The position numbers were made by a program, and so were the translations under genes. Below, piece by piece: positions 29,614 through 35,748 of a DNA stretch of 35,748 nt. The notes below the pieces were generated by a model that saw only the letters and a program-made list of their open reading frames with translations, made no database searches and was not told the origin of the DNA. The stretch's first letter is position 1, and each line of letters starts with the position of its first letter. Origin of the DNA: Verrucomicrobium sp. (GTDB lineage Bacteria; Verrucomicrobiota; Verrucomicrobiia; Methylacidiphilales; UBA1321); assembly GCA_017849585.1 (NCBI GenBank), contig JAFIGT010000005.1:1-35748 (forward strand), in the 5' to 3' direction.

Positions 29614-31062
29614 CTACGAACGCGGCAGCGCCCGGTAGACGGGGCGCTGGGGCAGGGTGTTTTGCAGGAGCGGATTCTGCAACTGGGCGAGGTCGATTAC
29701 CTCCACCACGGGCCGCGATGGGTTGATGAGGCTGAGGAAAACAAACTGTTCCTTGGCCCATTTCGTAAGGCGTAGCAGCAAGCCGACGCCCAAGCTGTCG
29801 ATAAAAGTGACCTGGCTGAGATCGAGTTGGAAGCGCATGTCGCGCGGGGCGGAGCTGAGCTTTTTCACATCGTCCATCACTTGCAACGTGTCGCGCCAGA
29901 ATTTTTCCCAGTTCACGGAATGGACGCGGCCCCGCCAATAGATCCGCGCGCCGTTCGGCTCGGGCCCACGCTCGAAGCGGATGTGTCCGTTGCGGGCCAT
30001 GAGGTCGCCCTTGATGCGGGCCGCTTCCGCGTCGCTGGCGGTGTCAAACATCTGGTCGAGCTGGACGAGACGGAGGGCGTCGGTGACCACTTTGGTGGGT
30101 CGGATGAGGACAAGTTGCCGGTCGAAATGCTCGGCGGTTTTCAGGAGAGTGATGAGCAGCCCGAGCGCGGAGCTGTCGATAAATTGCACGCGGGAGAGAT
30201 CGAGCAGCAGGGAGGCGCCGTTGGTCATGAGTGCGACGAGCGGCTTGCCCAGAGTCTCTACCTGCGCGGCATCGAAGCGACTTTCGACGGCCATCTCGGT
30301 CCAGCGGGAATTCAGGTTGTCGCGCACTGGCGCGACAGCCACACGCGGTTCGAGCCGGGGATGCACGGCCAGCCGCTGGGTCTGGTCGCTGATGCGCTTG
30401 AGCAACTGGCTTTTGGAGTGGCGGAGCCGCTCCTGGGTGCGACCGGGAATGATCGCCGCCGGGGCCATCTCCACACTGGGTCCAAGGCCGAGGATGAGCG
30501 GGACCGCCAGATAGCGGTGGTAGCTGCTGATCCATTTTTCCTGAAGCGGGGTGGGCAGGAAAAGCGCCAGCATATCAGGCCGTGTGGCGATGATGGCTTC
30601 GAGAAATGCGGGGCCTTGATTGCCGACCCAAATGTTGGTCGGAACAGCGAGGATATCCGGAGCCCGTGCCCGGGGAAATTGCTGCGACCACCATTCGGCC
30701 ATGCGCTCAATGGAATCATTCTGCGGGATGAGCAGGGTGGAGCGAAAACCGGGGGGACCTTCCGCAACCGCTGCCGCCAGCAGCACCGGTGCCGAGTAGA
30801 GGGTGAGCGGCGAATGAAAGAGTTGGCGACAGGCGGAGACGAGTAGCCAGCTTTCGGGAATGAGTACATCCGCGGCAATGAGGGCGTGGCGTAGTTCGCG
30901 ATCATTCTCGATGGCTTGCAGGTGCTCCTGGCTCACGAGATTGAGCCAAAGTCCGGTGCGTTCCGCGAAGGCGCTGCGCGCCAGTTGACGCAGTTTGTCC
31001 TCACTAATCTCGTGGAAGGGCAACCCAAGCAGGGTCATGGGAGAGCCGATTGGAACGGGCAT
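29614..31062 (-). CDS. WecG/TagA-like glycosyltransferase domain fused to two STAS domains
   Basis: A 482-residue fusion. Residues 1-205 match the WecG/TagA/CpsF fold: LVSQEHLQAIENDRELRHAL (about 42-61), an ADVLIPES stretch, and PTPLQEKWISSYHRYLAVPL with LGLGPSVEM, which mirrors the family GxPKQEKWI and GVG motifs. The usual PDG motif, which holds the catalytic Asp, reads PES here (about 69-71). Residues about 250-360 form a STAS domain with LLLDLSRVQFIDSSALG (candidate phosphoserine at 297/298), and 370-482 form a second with FQLDLSQVTFIDSLGVG (Ser423). The likely role is regulatory: a degenerate transferase domain under control of phosphorylation switches. The ATG at 31062 is chosen; a second in-frame ATG lies at 31038. 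I know of no common precedent. Confidence 0.8.
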   Translation of the reverse strand: MPVPIGSPMTLLGLPFHEISEDKLRQLARSAFAERTGLWLNLVSQEHLQAIENDRELRHALIAADVLIPESWLLVSACRQLFHSPLTLYSAPVLLAAAVAEGPPGFRSTLLIPQNDSIERMAEWWSQQFPRARAPDILAVPTNIWVGNQGPAFLEAIIATRPDMLALFLPTPLQEKWISSYHRYLAVPLILGLGPSVEMAPAAIIPGRTQERLRHSKSQLLKRISDQTQRLAVHPRLEPRVAVAPVRDNLNSRWTEMAVESRFDAAQVETLGKPLVALMTNGASLLLDLSRVQFIDSSALGLLITLLKTAEHFDRQLVLIRPTKVVTDALRLVQLDQMFDTASDAEAARIKGDLMARNGHIRFERGPEPNGARIYWRGRVHSVNWEKFWRDTLQVMDDVKKLSSAPRDMRFQLDLSQVTFIDSLGVGLLLRLTKWAKEQFVFLSLINPSRPVVEVIDLAQLQNPLLQNTLPQRPVYRALPRS

Positions 31063-31224
31063 ATGATGACGCGGTTGGTGGGAACCGGCTGACACCGGCG
31101 GCGGTGAACCGAATTCGTCCTGCGCCCTCTATCGGCTAGGATGAAAAAATCTTTAGATTCTTTTTGTAGAAACAGGAAAGGTGGGAGGCAGTTTTTGCCC
31201 AGCGCTCTCCCCCCAAAATGACTT

Positions 31225-31252
31225 GAGCTCACCGGCCCCCGCCGGTGAGCTC
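31225..31252 (-). terminator. Strong hairpin downstream of the chemotaxis receptor gene
   Basis: GAGCTCACCGGC (31225-31236) and GCCGGTGAGCTC (31241-31252) form a perfect 12-bp stem with a 4-nt loop, 46 bp past the stop codon of the minus-strand mcp gene. On the minus strand AAGTCATTTT follows, so the U-tract is weak and delayed. Placement and stem strength favour a terminator that separates mcp from the STAS-fusion gene. Confidence 0.65.
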
Positions 31253-31298
31253 GTCATGGCATCCGTGGCTTTCCCCCAAAGCCTCGGAAAGTGTTTTC

Positions 31299-33356
31299 TT
31301 ACATGTCCTTGAAGTCGTCTTCCATCGGGATGGCCGATTTGCCGCGCACAGCTATCGATTCATCGGGAATCGGTTCGCTGTGGCGTGAGCCTCCTGTCGA
31401 AGCGGCGGCATTCCGGGGAGCCGTCACGACCTTCTCGCGCTTGGCGGCATGAGCGGGTGCGGTCGCCGTGGGCATGGAGGTTTTGGCGCTGGTCACTTTG
31501 GTTTGAATCAATTTGCGCACAGGCATCAGTTGGCTGGCCAGGCTCGATTCCCCGCTGCCTCCGACCATGAGCTGGAGTTCCTTGACGGCGCTACGCAGTT
31601 CTTCCGACTGGGCGTTCAATTCCTCCGCGGCAGCGGCGGTTTCTTCCGCACTGGCGGCGTTGGTCTGGGTGACCTTGTCCATCTGCGAGACGGCGACATT
31701 GACCTGGGTGATGCCGGTGCTCTGCTCTTTCGATGCGGTGGCAATCTCAGCAACTAGTTCGTCCACCTTGTGGGCCTTTTCGACGACTTCCTTGAGTTTC
31801 TCGGAAACCAACGCGCTGATTTCCACTCCCTGTCCACTCTTGGCAATGGCGTCCTGAATCTTGTCAGCCGTCTCCTTCGCCGCGATGGCGCTGCGATGAG
31901 CCAGATTGCGCACTTCGTCGGCGACGACGGCGAAGCCCATGCCAGCTTCCCCGGCACGTGCGGCCTCGACGGCGGCATTGAGCGCGAGGATGTTTGTCTG
32001 GAAGGCGATCTCGTCGATGGTCTTGATGATTTTGGAAATATCGTCGCTGGATTTCTTGATGGCCTCCATGGCGGTGTTCATCTTGACCATTTCTCCAGTG
32101 CCCGAGTCGGCCGCAGTGCGAGCCTCCGAGGCGAGCGTCTTGGCATTGCTGGCATTCTCGGCGTTATGCTCAGTCATGCTGGCCATTTCCTCGAGTGAGG
32201 AGCTAGTCTCTTCGAGCGAGGCCGCCTGTTCGCTGGCGCCTTCGGCGAGCGATTGGCTGGCTGCGGACACTTGTCCTGCCGCCGACGAAGTTTGCTCCGA
32301 TCCGGCGGAGAGTCGCTCAATGAGGCGGTGCACCGGCACGGTAATGCTGCGGGTGATCACCACGGCCAGCGTAACGCCCACGCCGATCGCAATGAGCAGG
32401 CCGACAATCATAATGCCCTTGGCAATTGCCAGCGATGTGGCCGAAAGGTTGGCGGTGCCAACGGTCGCCTGGAGCGCGGCATCATAGATTTTGTCCGTGC
32501 CTTCGTGCATCGCCTTGGCAAAGATGTTACGTTCCGCCAGCACCTTGTCGTTATTTTCCATGAGCTCACTCAGTCTCACCATGGCCAATTTATAGTTGGC
32601 GACACTTTCCTTCACCTTGTTGAGCTGTTCGATATTCGCCGACTGATGCACCATGGGGGTGATCTCCGCCAACATTTTATCGATCTCATCAAAGCGGGGC
32701 AGTGCCTTGGTAATCAGGGCCGAGTCACGATCGATCAAACCACGAGCAGCCGCCAGTCGCGCCTGGTTGCCTTCATTGCGAATCTTGGCAGACAAGGCTA
32801 CTTTGAGGGAGCGTTCCCGCAGGGCTTCCAGGGTGGCCTTGTTGGCCATTTCTTCCTGCAACTTGGTGAATTGGCTGTCGAAAAAGCCATTGATCTGCGT
32901 CGCAAATTGAGTGCCGTTGGCGTAGACCTGCAGGATGTTGGACTTGATTTCGCGCTGGATTTTAACGGTCTCTTCAAACTTCGAGCTGTATTTTTCGAGA
33001 GCCTCGGCGTAGGGGCCCACTTCCGCTTTCAGCTTGGGCAGATGGGGTGACACATCCGCCAGTTTCTTGGCCGCTTCCACATTGCTTTTGGCGGAGTGAA
33101 GATTCTTGGTCGCGATGTCATACTGATCCTCATCGCCAGTCAATCCGTAGGTGCGTACGGCGAGTTGAGCCGTGGCCACTTTTGTCTGAAGGTCGCTGAC
33201 GATTTCGAGCTCCGCAGCGTATTCCTTGGCCAGGATTTGGGCCGAACTCGATGACGTCTGCATCACGACCACGGCGATGCCTCCCAGAATCAGCGAGATG
33301 AGAATCAGCGCCCCAAATCCGTAGGCGATTTTTTTTCCAAGTGTGAGGTTTTTCAT
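31299..33356 (-). CDS. Methyl-accepting chemotaxis protein
   Basis: A 685-residue receptor. A first membrane helix (about 10-32, FGALILISLILGGIAVVVM) is followed by a periplasmic helical sensor domain of about 270 residues (35-305), a second helix (about 312-335, GIMIVGLLIAIGVGVTLAVV), and a short HAMP-like stretch RSITVPVHRLIERLSAG. The signalling domain then starts with QVSAASQSLAEGASEQAASLEETSSS and its hairpin tip is IDEIAFQTNILALNAAVEAARAGEAG, matching MCP tips that bind CheA and CheW. Methylation-site helices flank the tip. The tail (610-685) is Ala/Thr/Lys-rich and lacks a CheR-binding pentapeptide. The ATG is served by GGAG 5 nt upstream. No che genes lie in the window. Confidence 0.93.
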   Translation of the reverse strand: MKNLTLGKKIAYGFGALILISLILGGIAVVVMQTSSSSAQILAKEYAAELEIVSDLQTKVATAQLAVRTYGLTGDEDQYDIATKNLHSAKSNVEAAKKLADVSPHLPKLKAEVGPYAEALEKYSSKFEETVKIQREIKSNILQVYANGTQFATQINGFFDSQFTKLQEEMANKATLEALRERSLKVALSAKIRNEGNQARLAAARGLIDRDSALITKALPRFDEIDKMLAEITPMVHQSANIEQLNKVKESVANYKLAMVRLSELMENNDKVLAERNIFAKAMHEGTDKIYDAALQATVGTANLSATSLAIAKGIMIVGLLIAIGVGVTLAVVITRSITVPVHRLIERLSAGSEQTSSAAGQVSAASQSLAEGASEQAASLEETSSSLEEMASMTEHNAENASNAKTLASEARTAADSGTGEMVKMNTAMEAIKKSSDDISKIIKTIDEIAFQTNILALNAAVEAARAGEAGMGFAVVADEVRNLAHRSAIAAKETADKIQDAIAKSGQGVEISALVSEKLKEVVEKAHKVDELVAEIATASKEQSTGITQVNVAVSQMDKVTQTNAASAEETAAAAEELNAQSEELRSAVKELQLMVGGSGESSLASQLMPVRKLIQTKVTSAKTSMPTATAPAHAAKREKVVTAPRNAAASTGGSRHSEPIPDESIAVRGKSAIPMEDDFKDM

Positions 33357-33360
33357 AGTT

Positions 33361-33394
33361 TCTCCAGTCTGGAGAATTGCTTGAATGCAATTCT
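33361..33394 (-). promoter_or_regulatory. Competing hairpins over the mcp ribosome binding site
   Basis: In the mcp leader (minus strand), arms AGAATTGC (73-80) and GCAATTCT (87-94; add 33300) form an 8-bp hairpin with a 6-nt loop. Immediately next to the start lies TCTCCAG-A-CTGGAGA (33375-33361), which contains the GGAG ribosome site. The two share the bases at 33373-33375, so they cannot both be complete. The rest of 33395-33603 is AT-rich and holds no gene; it probably contains the mcp promoter. A regulatory switch is only inferred. Confidence 0.35.
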
Positions 33395-33603
33395 TTATGT
33401 CATGAATTTCTCTATCTTACGGTTATTGCGGCTTCCTTTATTTGGGAGTCATCGGCGACATGCTGTAAAATCTTGAAGGATTTGCCTCATTAATACCTCT
33501 ATTCGAAACCCAAAATTACTTATCGGGAAACGATAGTGCCTATGGCAGAACACGTTTGGGGAACATTTTTAAAAGCGAAAAAAACTTTTTCGCGACATAA
33601 AAG

Positions 33604-33636
33604 AACGCGCCGATCCGGGGGGAGGATCGGCGCGTT
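33604..33636 (-). terminator. Intrinsic terminator after the small basic protein gene
   Basis: AACGCGCCGATCC (33604-33616) and GGATCGGCGCGTT (33624-33636) form a 13-bp perfect stem with a 7-nt loop. On the minus strand it is 60 bp after the stop of the gene ending at 33696 and is followed by CTTTTAT. This is a convincing Rho-independent terminator. Confidence 0.8.
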
Positions 33637-33695
33637 AACGACAGCAGATAGGAGAGTCCGCTGCCGCTCTGGGGGCAGAGGGATGTAGCGGTAAA

Positions 33696-34064
33696 CTAAG
33701 TGGCGTTGATCTTGACGACTTCGGCCATGAGCCGTTTGTCGGCGAGATCACAACAGACTTTGACAGGCTGGCCGACACGCAGAACATTGGATTTGGCCGA
33801 TTTTCCGCCGCGAACAAAACGGGTTTTCGGGGTCCAAGTGAGGCGGACGAATTTGTTATTCTGGCGGTCGCGCACGGTAAAGTGCTCTAGAATGCGCACC
33901 ATGCTGGTGATCACTCCTTCTACTTTGAGCAGGGAGTCGTGTTCGTCCTCTTCTTCAACGGCTTTTTTGCGGGGGGCCGGGGCGCTGGCGGTAGCGCGGG
34001 TGGAACTGGGGCGGGTGCTGCGGATCGATTTACGGGGAGCGGTTTTGCGTAAGGTGATGTGCAC
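33696..34064 (-). CDS. Small basic protein of unknown function
   Basis: A 122-residue protein. Its first 35 residues are Arg/Lys/Ser/Thr-rich and probably disordered (RKTAPRKSIRSTRPSSTRAT). A short acidic block (EEEDEHDS) follows, and then a beta-rich domain (about 47-122: LLKVEGVITSMVRILEHFTV, RLTWTPKTRFVRGGKSA, GQPVKVCCDLADKRLMA, EVVKINAT) that reads like a small OB-fold or DUF5666-type barrel. The start is GTG at 34064, supported by GAGGAAA about 9 nt upstream. It could bind nucleic acid, but no functional motif is certain. It ends at a clear terminator. Confidence 0.7.
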   Translation of the reverse strand: MHITLRKTAPRKSIRSTRPSSTRATASAPAPRKKAVEEEDEHDSLLKVEGVITSMVRILEHFTVRDRQNNKFVRLTWTPKTRFVRGGKSAKSNVLRVGQPVKVCCDLADKRLMAEVVKINAT

Positions 34065-34158
34065 GGTTTGGTTTCCTCAGGTTTGCGGAGAGCGGCTCTA
34101 TTACCGTTCTCACAAGCCTACCTTCGCACCCCCAGCTTACGCGAAGCTTACGCAGACA

Positions 34159-35217
34159 TTACATTTTTGTAATGCAGGGGGAGGCGGTAGCGGCGAGGTC
34201 GCAGCGCACGCGCTGAAGCAGGCGGGTGGCGACATTGTCCCATGAGTTGTATTGGGAAAGGGCGAGATTTTGCCGGGCCAGGTCAACGTAATAGTCGTTG
34301 TCGACGAGGACGCGGGCCAGCTCAAAGGCCCAGGCCGTGCCCCAGTTTTCGCCAAGGGGAATGAGGGGATTGCGCCAGGCGGTTTCGGGAAGAGCGCCGA
34401 GAGTCGTGCTCACGACCACGGCGCCAGCTGCCATCGCCTCCATGGCGGCAATGCAGCTGGTTTCGGGAAAGACACAGGGATAGGCAAGGGCCCGGCTGGA
34501 GAGCGCCACTTCGCGCAAGTCGCGCTGGGCAATGGAGCCGCGGTAGATGAGGCCGGGAAGGGCTTGGGCTTGCTCGTAGAGGGCGGTCATCTTGGGGTCT
34601 TCCTCCTGAATGCCGTAAACCTTCAATGAGCTGGCCACCACCAGTTCTGCCTCGGGGACGGCCCCCTTGACCAAGGGCCAGAGATCAACCAGTTGCTGGA
34701 GGCCGCGCCAGGGGACGGAGGCGTAGTAGGCGCGGGGTGGGCGCTTGGCAAGTTGGGAGACATCAAGGCGGTAGCGGTCCAGCGTCACGGCGTTGTGGCA
34801 GCGGAAGACCTTGTCGACAGGAAGATGCAGCACTGTGTGCCAGCGCTGCCATTGGTACGTGGAGAGCATGACGACGGCGGTACAGCGAGCGTAGAGTTGG
34901 CGGGCGAGCTCGGGATTGGCGAGATCCTTGACGATGGTTTGGTCGACATCATCCTGACACCAGAGGTAGTTCAGCTTGCCCGGGAGGGGATCGTTGGCCA
35001 GCGCCCGCCAGTCGCGGCAGGAGATGAAGACATCGGCATGGTGGGCAGAAAGGCGGCCGAGGTCGGTGAGGATCTCGATACCGTGACCGAGTTTTTGCAA
35101 CGCAGCGGCCAACCGTAATACGGCGGTCTCGCTCCCGCCCAGGGGATGGGTCTCGCACCATTCGAGATCTTTCAGGGCATCTCCATGCGGAGAATTTACA
35201 TAAAACAGAAAGTGCAT
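34159..35217 (-). CDS. GT4-like glycosyltransferase (GT-B fold)
   Basis: A 352-residue glycosyltransferase. Early motifs are FLFYVNSPHG and HPLGGSETAVLRLAAALQKLGH, where GGSE is the donor-side glycine loop of GT4 enzymes. Late motifs include AYPCVFPETSCIAAMEAMAAGAVVV, with the family E-x7-E arrangement (Glu of PETS and Glu of AMEAMA) that binds the nucleotide sugar. The middle segment ALPGLIYRGSIAQRDLREVALS fits the second Rossmann domain. The ATG at 35217 starts right at the first strand, with GGAAGAG about 10 nt before it. It diverges from the GT2 gene at 35358. The sugar and acceptor are not identifiable; similar proteins act in surface polysaccharide or protein glycosylation. Confidence 0.88.
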   Translation of the reverse strand: MHFLFYVNSPHGDALKDLEWCETHPLGGSETAVLRLAAALQKLGHGIEILTDLGRLSAHHADVFISCRDWRALANDPLPGKLNYLWCQDDVDQTIVKDLANPELARQLYARCTAVVMLSTYQWQRWHTVLHLPVDKVFRCHNAVTLDRYRLDVSQLAKRPPRAYYASVPWRGLQQLVDLWPLVKGAVPEAELVVASSLKVYGIQEEDPKMTALYEQAQALPGLIYRGSIAQRDLREVALSSRALAYPCVFPETSCIAAMEAMAAGAVVVSTTLGALPETAWRNPLIPLGENWGTAWAFELARVLVDNDYYVDLARQNLALSQYNSWDNVATRLLQRVRCDLAATASPCITKM

Positions 35218-35357
35218 GGGGTGGGGCTCTTCCCAAGGAATCGGATCGGGGTGGGCCACTCTTGAAGAAAAAGCGAATTTTTTTCCGCTTTGAGGCCGAT
35301 GCATTGGGAGGCATCCGGATGCAATAGCCAACCGTCACAACGATTTATCCCTATATC

Positions 35358-35748
35358 ATGTCCCTAAGCGCTGTCCTCATAGTTAAAAACGAGGAGGAGA
35401 ACCTGCCACGTTGCCTGCGCAGTCTGGAGGGCGTTTGCCAGGAAATCGTCGTGGTGGATACCGGTTCGAGCGATCGAACCGTTTCGATCGCCCGGGATGC
35501 GGGAGCCCGGGTGGAGTTCTTTCCGTGGAATGGTAATGAATCGGATGCGCGCAATTACTCGGTCCAACAGGCGACGGGAGACTGGCTGCTGGTGATCGAT
35601 GCGGACGAGGAGTTGAGCCTGGAGCTCCATACCGAGTTGCGCGAGTTGATGCCCGAACTGGCGCAGCGGCCGGAGGTGCGCTCGGGCAGCCTGATTTGGG
35701 AAAACCACTTTGATGGCGGCGAAGGCAACCGGACGCGCATCCTGCGGC
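35358..35748 (+). CDS. Family 2 glycosyltransferase (truncated by window end)
   Basis: The N-terminal 130 residues of a GT2 enzyme of the WaaE/KdtX or SunS-like branch. Motifs are LSAVLIVKNEEENLPRCL, then EIVVVDTGSSDRTV (nucleotide-binding Asp), SDARNYSVQQATGDW and LLVIDADEELS (metal-binding DxD/DADE). These enzymes often glycosylate lipopolysaccharide core or act in tandem with tetratricopeptide repeats; the C-terminus is outside the window, so this cannot be judged. The ATG at 35358 has no strong ribosome site. The intergenic 35218-35357 is AT-rich and probably has promoters for both divergent glycosyltransferase genes. Confidence 0.9.
   Translation, partial: MSLSAVLIVKNEEENLPRCLRSLEGVCQEIVVVDTGSSDRTVSIARDAGARVEFFPWNGNESDARNYSVQQATGDWLLVIDADEELSLELHTELRELMPELAQRPEVRSGSLIWENHFDGGEGNRTRILR

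Noticed and set aside
33449-33456. GCCGATGA on the minus strand upstream of mcp, like a sigma-28 -10 element
   Set aside because: The expected TAAA-type -35 element is absent at the proper distance, so the match is likely to be chance.
1-35748. CRISPR arrays, insertion sequences, prophage genes, rRNA and tRNA genes
   Set aside because: No regularly spaced repeats, transposase or integrase motifs, or tRNA/rRNA sequence were seen in reading; a proper scan with dedicated tools was not possible.

Overview
The window looks like chromosomal DNA of a GC-rich (roughly 60% by eye) Gram-negative bacterium. The outer membrane is indicated by lipid A genes (lpxI, lpxB), apolipoprotein N-acyltransferase (lnt) and a lipoprotein with a lipobox. 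The best guess is Verrucomicrobiota or a PVC relative. This rests on lpxI used in place of lpxH, the order ffh-rpsP-khpA-trmD-rplS without rimM, the many small exported proteins of unknown function, and weak Shine-Dalgarno use. It is an inference from gene content, not a proven placement. I see no rRNA, tRNA, CRISPR array, phage or transposase gene.

Layout. 1-5.2 kb: an exported Trp/Tyr-rich protein, a membrane-anchored NDUFA9-like SDR protein, an ExoD-family membrane protein, a small exported PepSY-like protein and an exported zinc amidase-like protein. 5.2-9.0 kb (minus strand): a DEDDh exonuclease, then the translation/secretion operon ffh-rpsP-khpA-trmD-rplS, closed by a clear intrinsic terminator. 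9.1-12.4 kb: three glycosylation genes, namely a GT-C-like membrane protein, a STELLO/DUF288-type glycosyltransferase and a GT2 enzyme. 12.5-15.0 kb: an exported PQQ-type sugar dehydrogenase, a glyoxalase-fold protein and two small membrane proteins. 15.1-21.5 kb (plus strand): an envelope operon lnt - GT2 - lpxI - Gfo/Idh/MocA dehydrogenase - lpxB, followed by rnhB and yraN. 21.7-26.6 kb: a P1B-4-like metal ATPase, an NlpC/P60 hydrolase, a Spy-like lipoprotein and a glycine-zipper protein. 26.6-33.4 kb: a signalling-flavoured block with two translationally coupled cyclic-nucleotide-binding proteins, an orphan GspF-like protein, a GYF-RDD membrane protein, a WecG/TagA-like domain fused to two STAS domains, and a methyl-accepting chemotaxis protein. 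33.7-35.7 kb: a small basic protein and two further glycosyltransferases, the last cut by the window end.

How genes work together. The lnt-to-lpxB block is a compact envelope operon with spacings of 2, 21, 10 and 0 bp. The dehydrogenase between lpxI and lpxB is a good candidate for a GnnA-type enzyme that would modify the UDP-GlcNAc-derived sugar of lipid A. The ffh block couples ribosome assembly, tRNA modification and signal recognition.

Most unusual observations. (1) Two diverged copies of an intergenic element of about 190 bp lie 19 kb apart. They share an identical 34-bp core and nearly the same internal spacing, yet sit in quite different gene contexts. (2) A WecG/TagA-like domain that has lost the usual PDG motif is fused to two STAS domains, within a block rich in signalling genes. 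(3) The metal ATPase carries a Cys/His cluster in its N-terminal extension. (4) The mcp leader can form two overlapping, competing hairpins, one of which contains the ribosome binding site.
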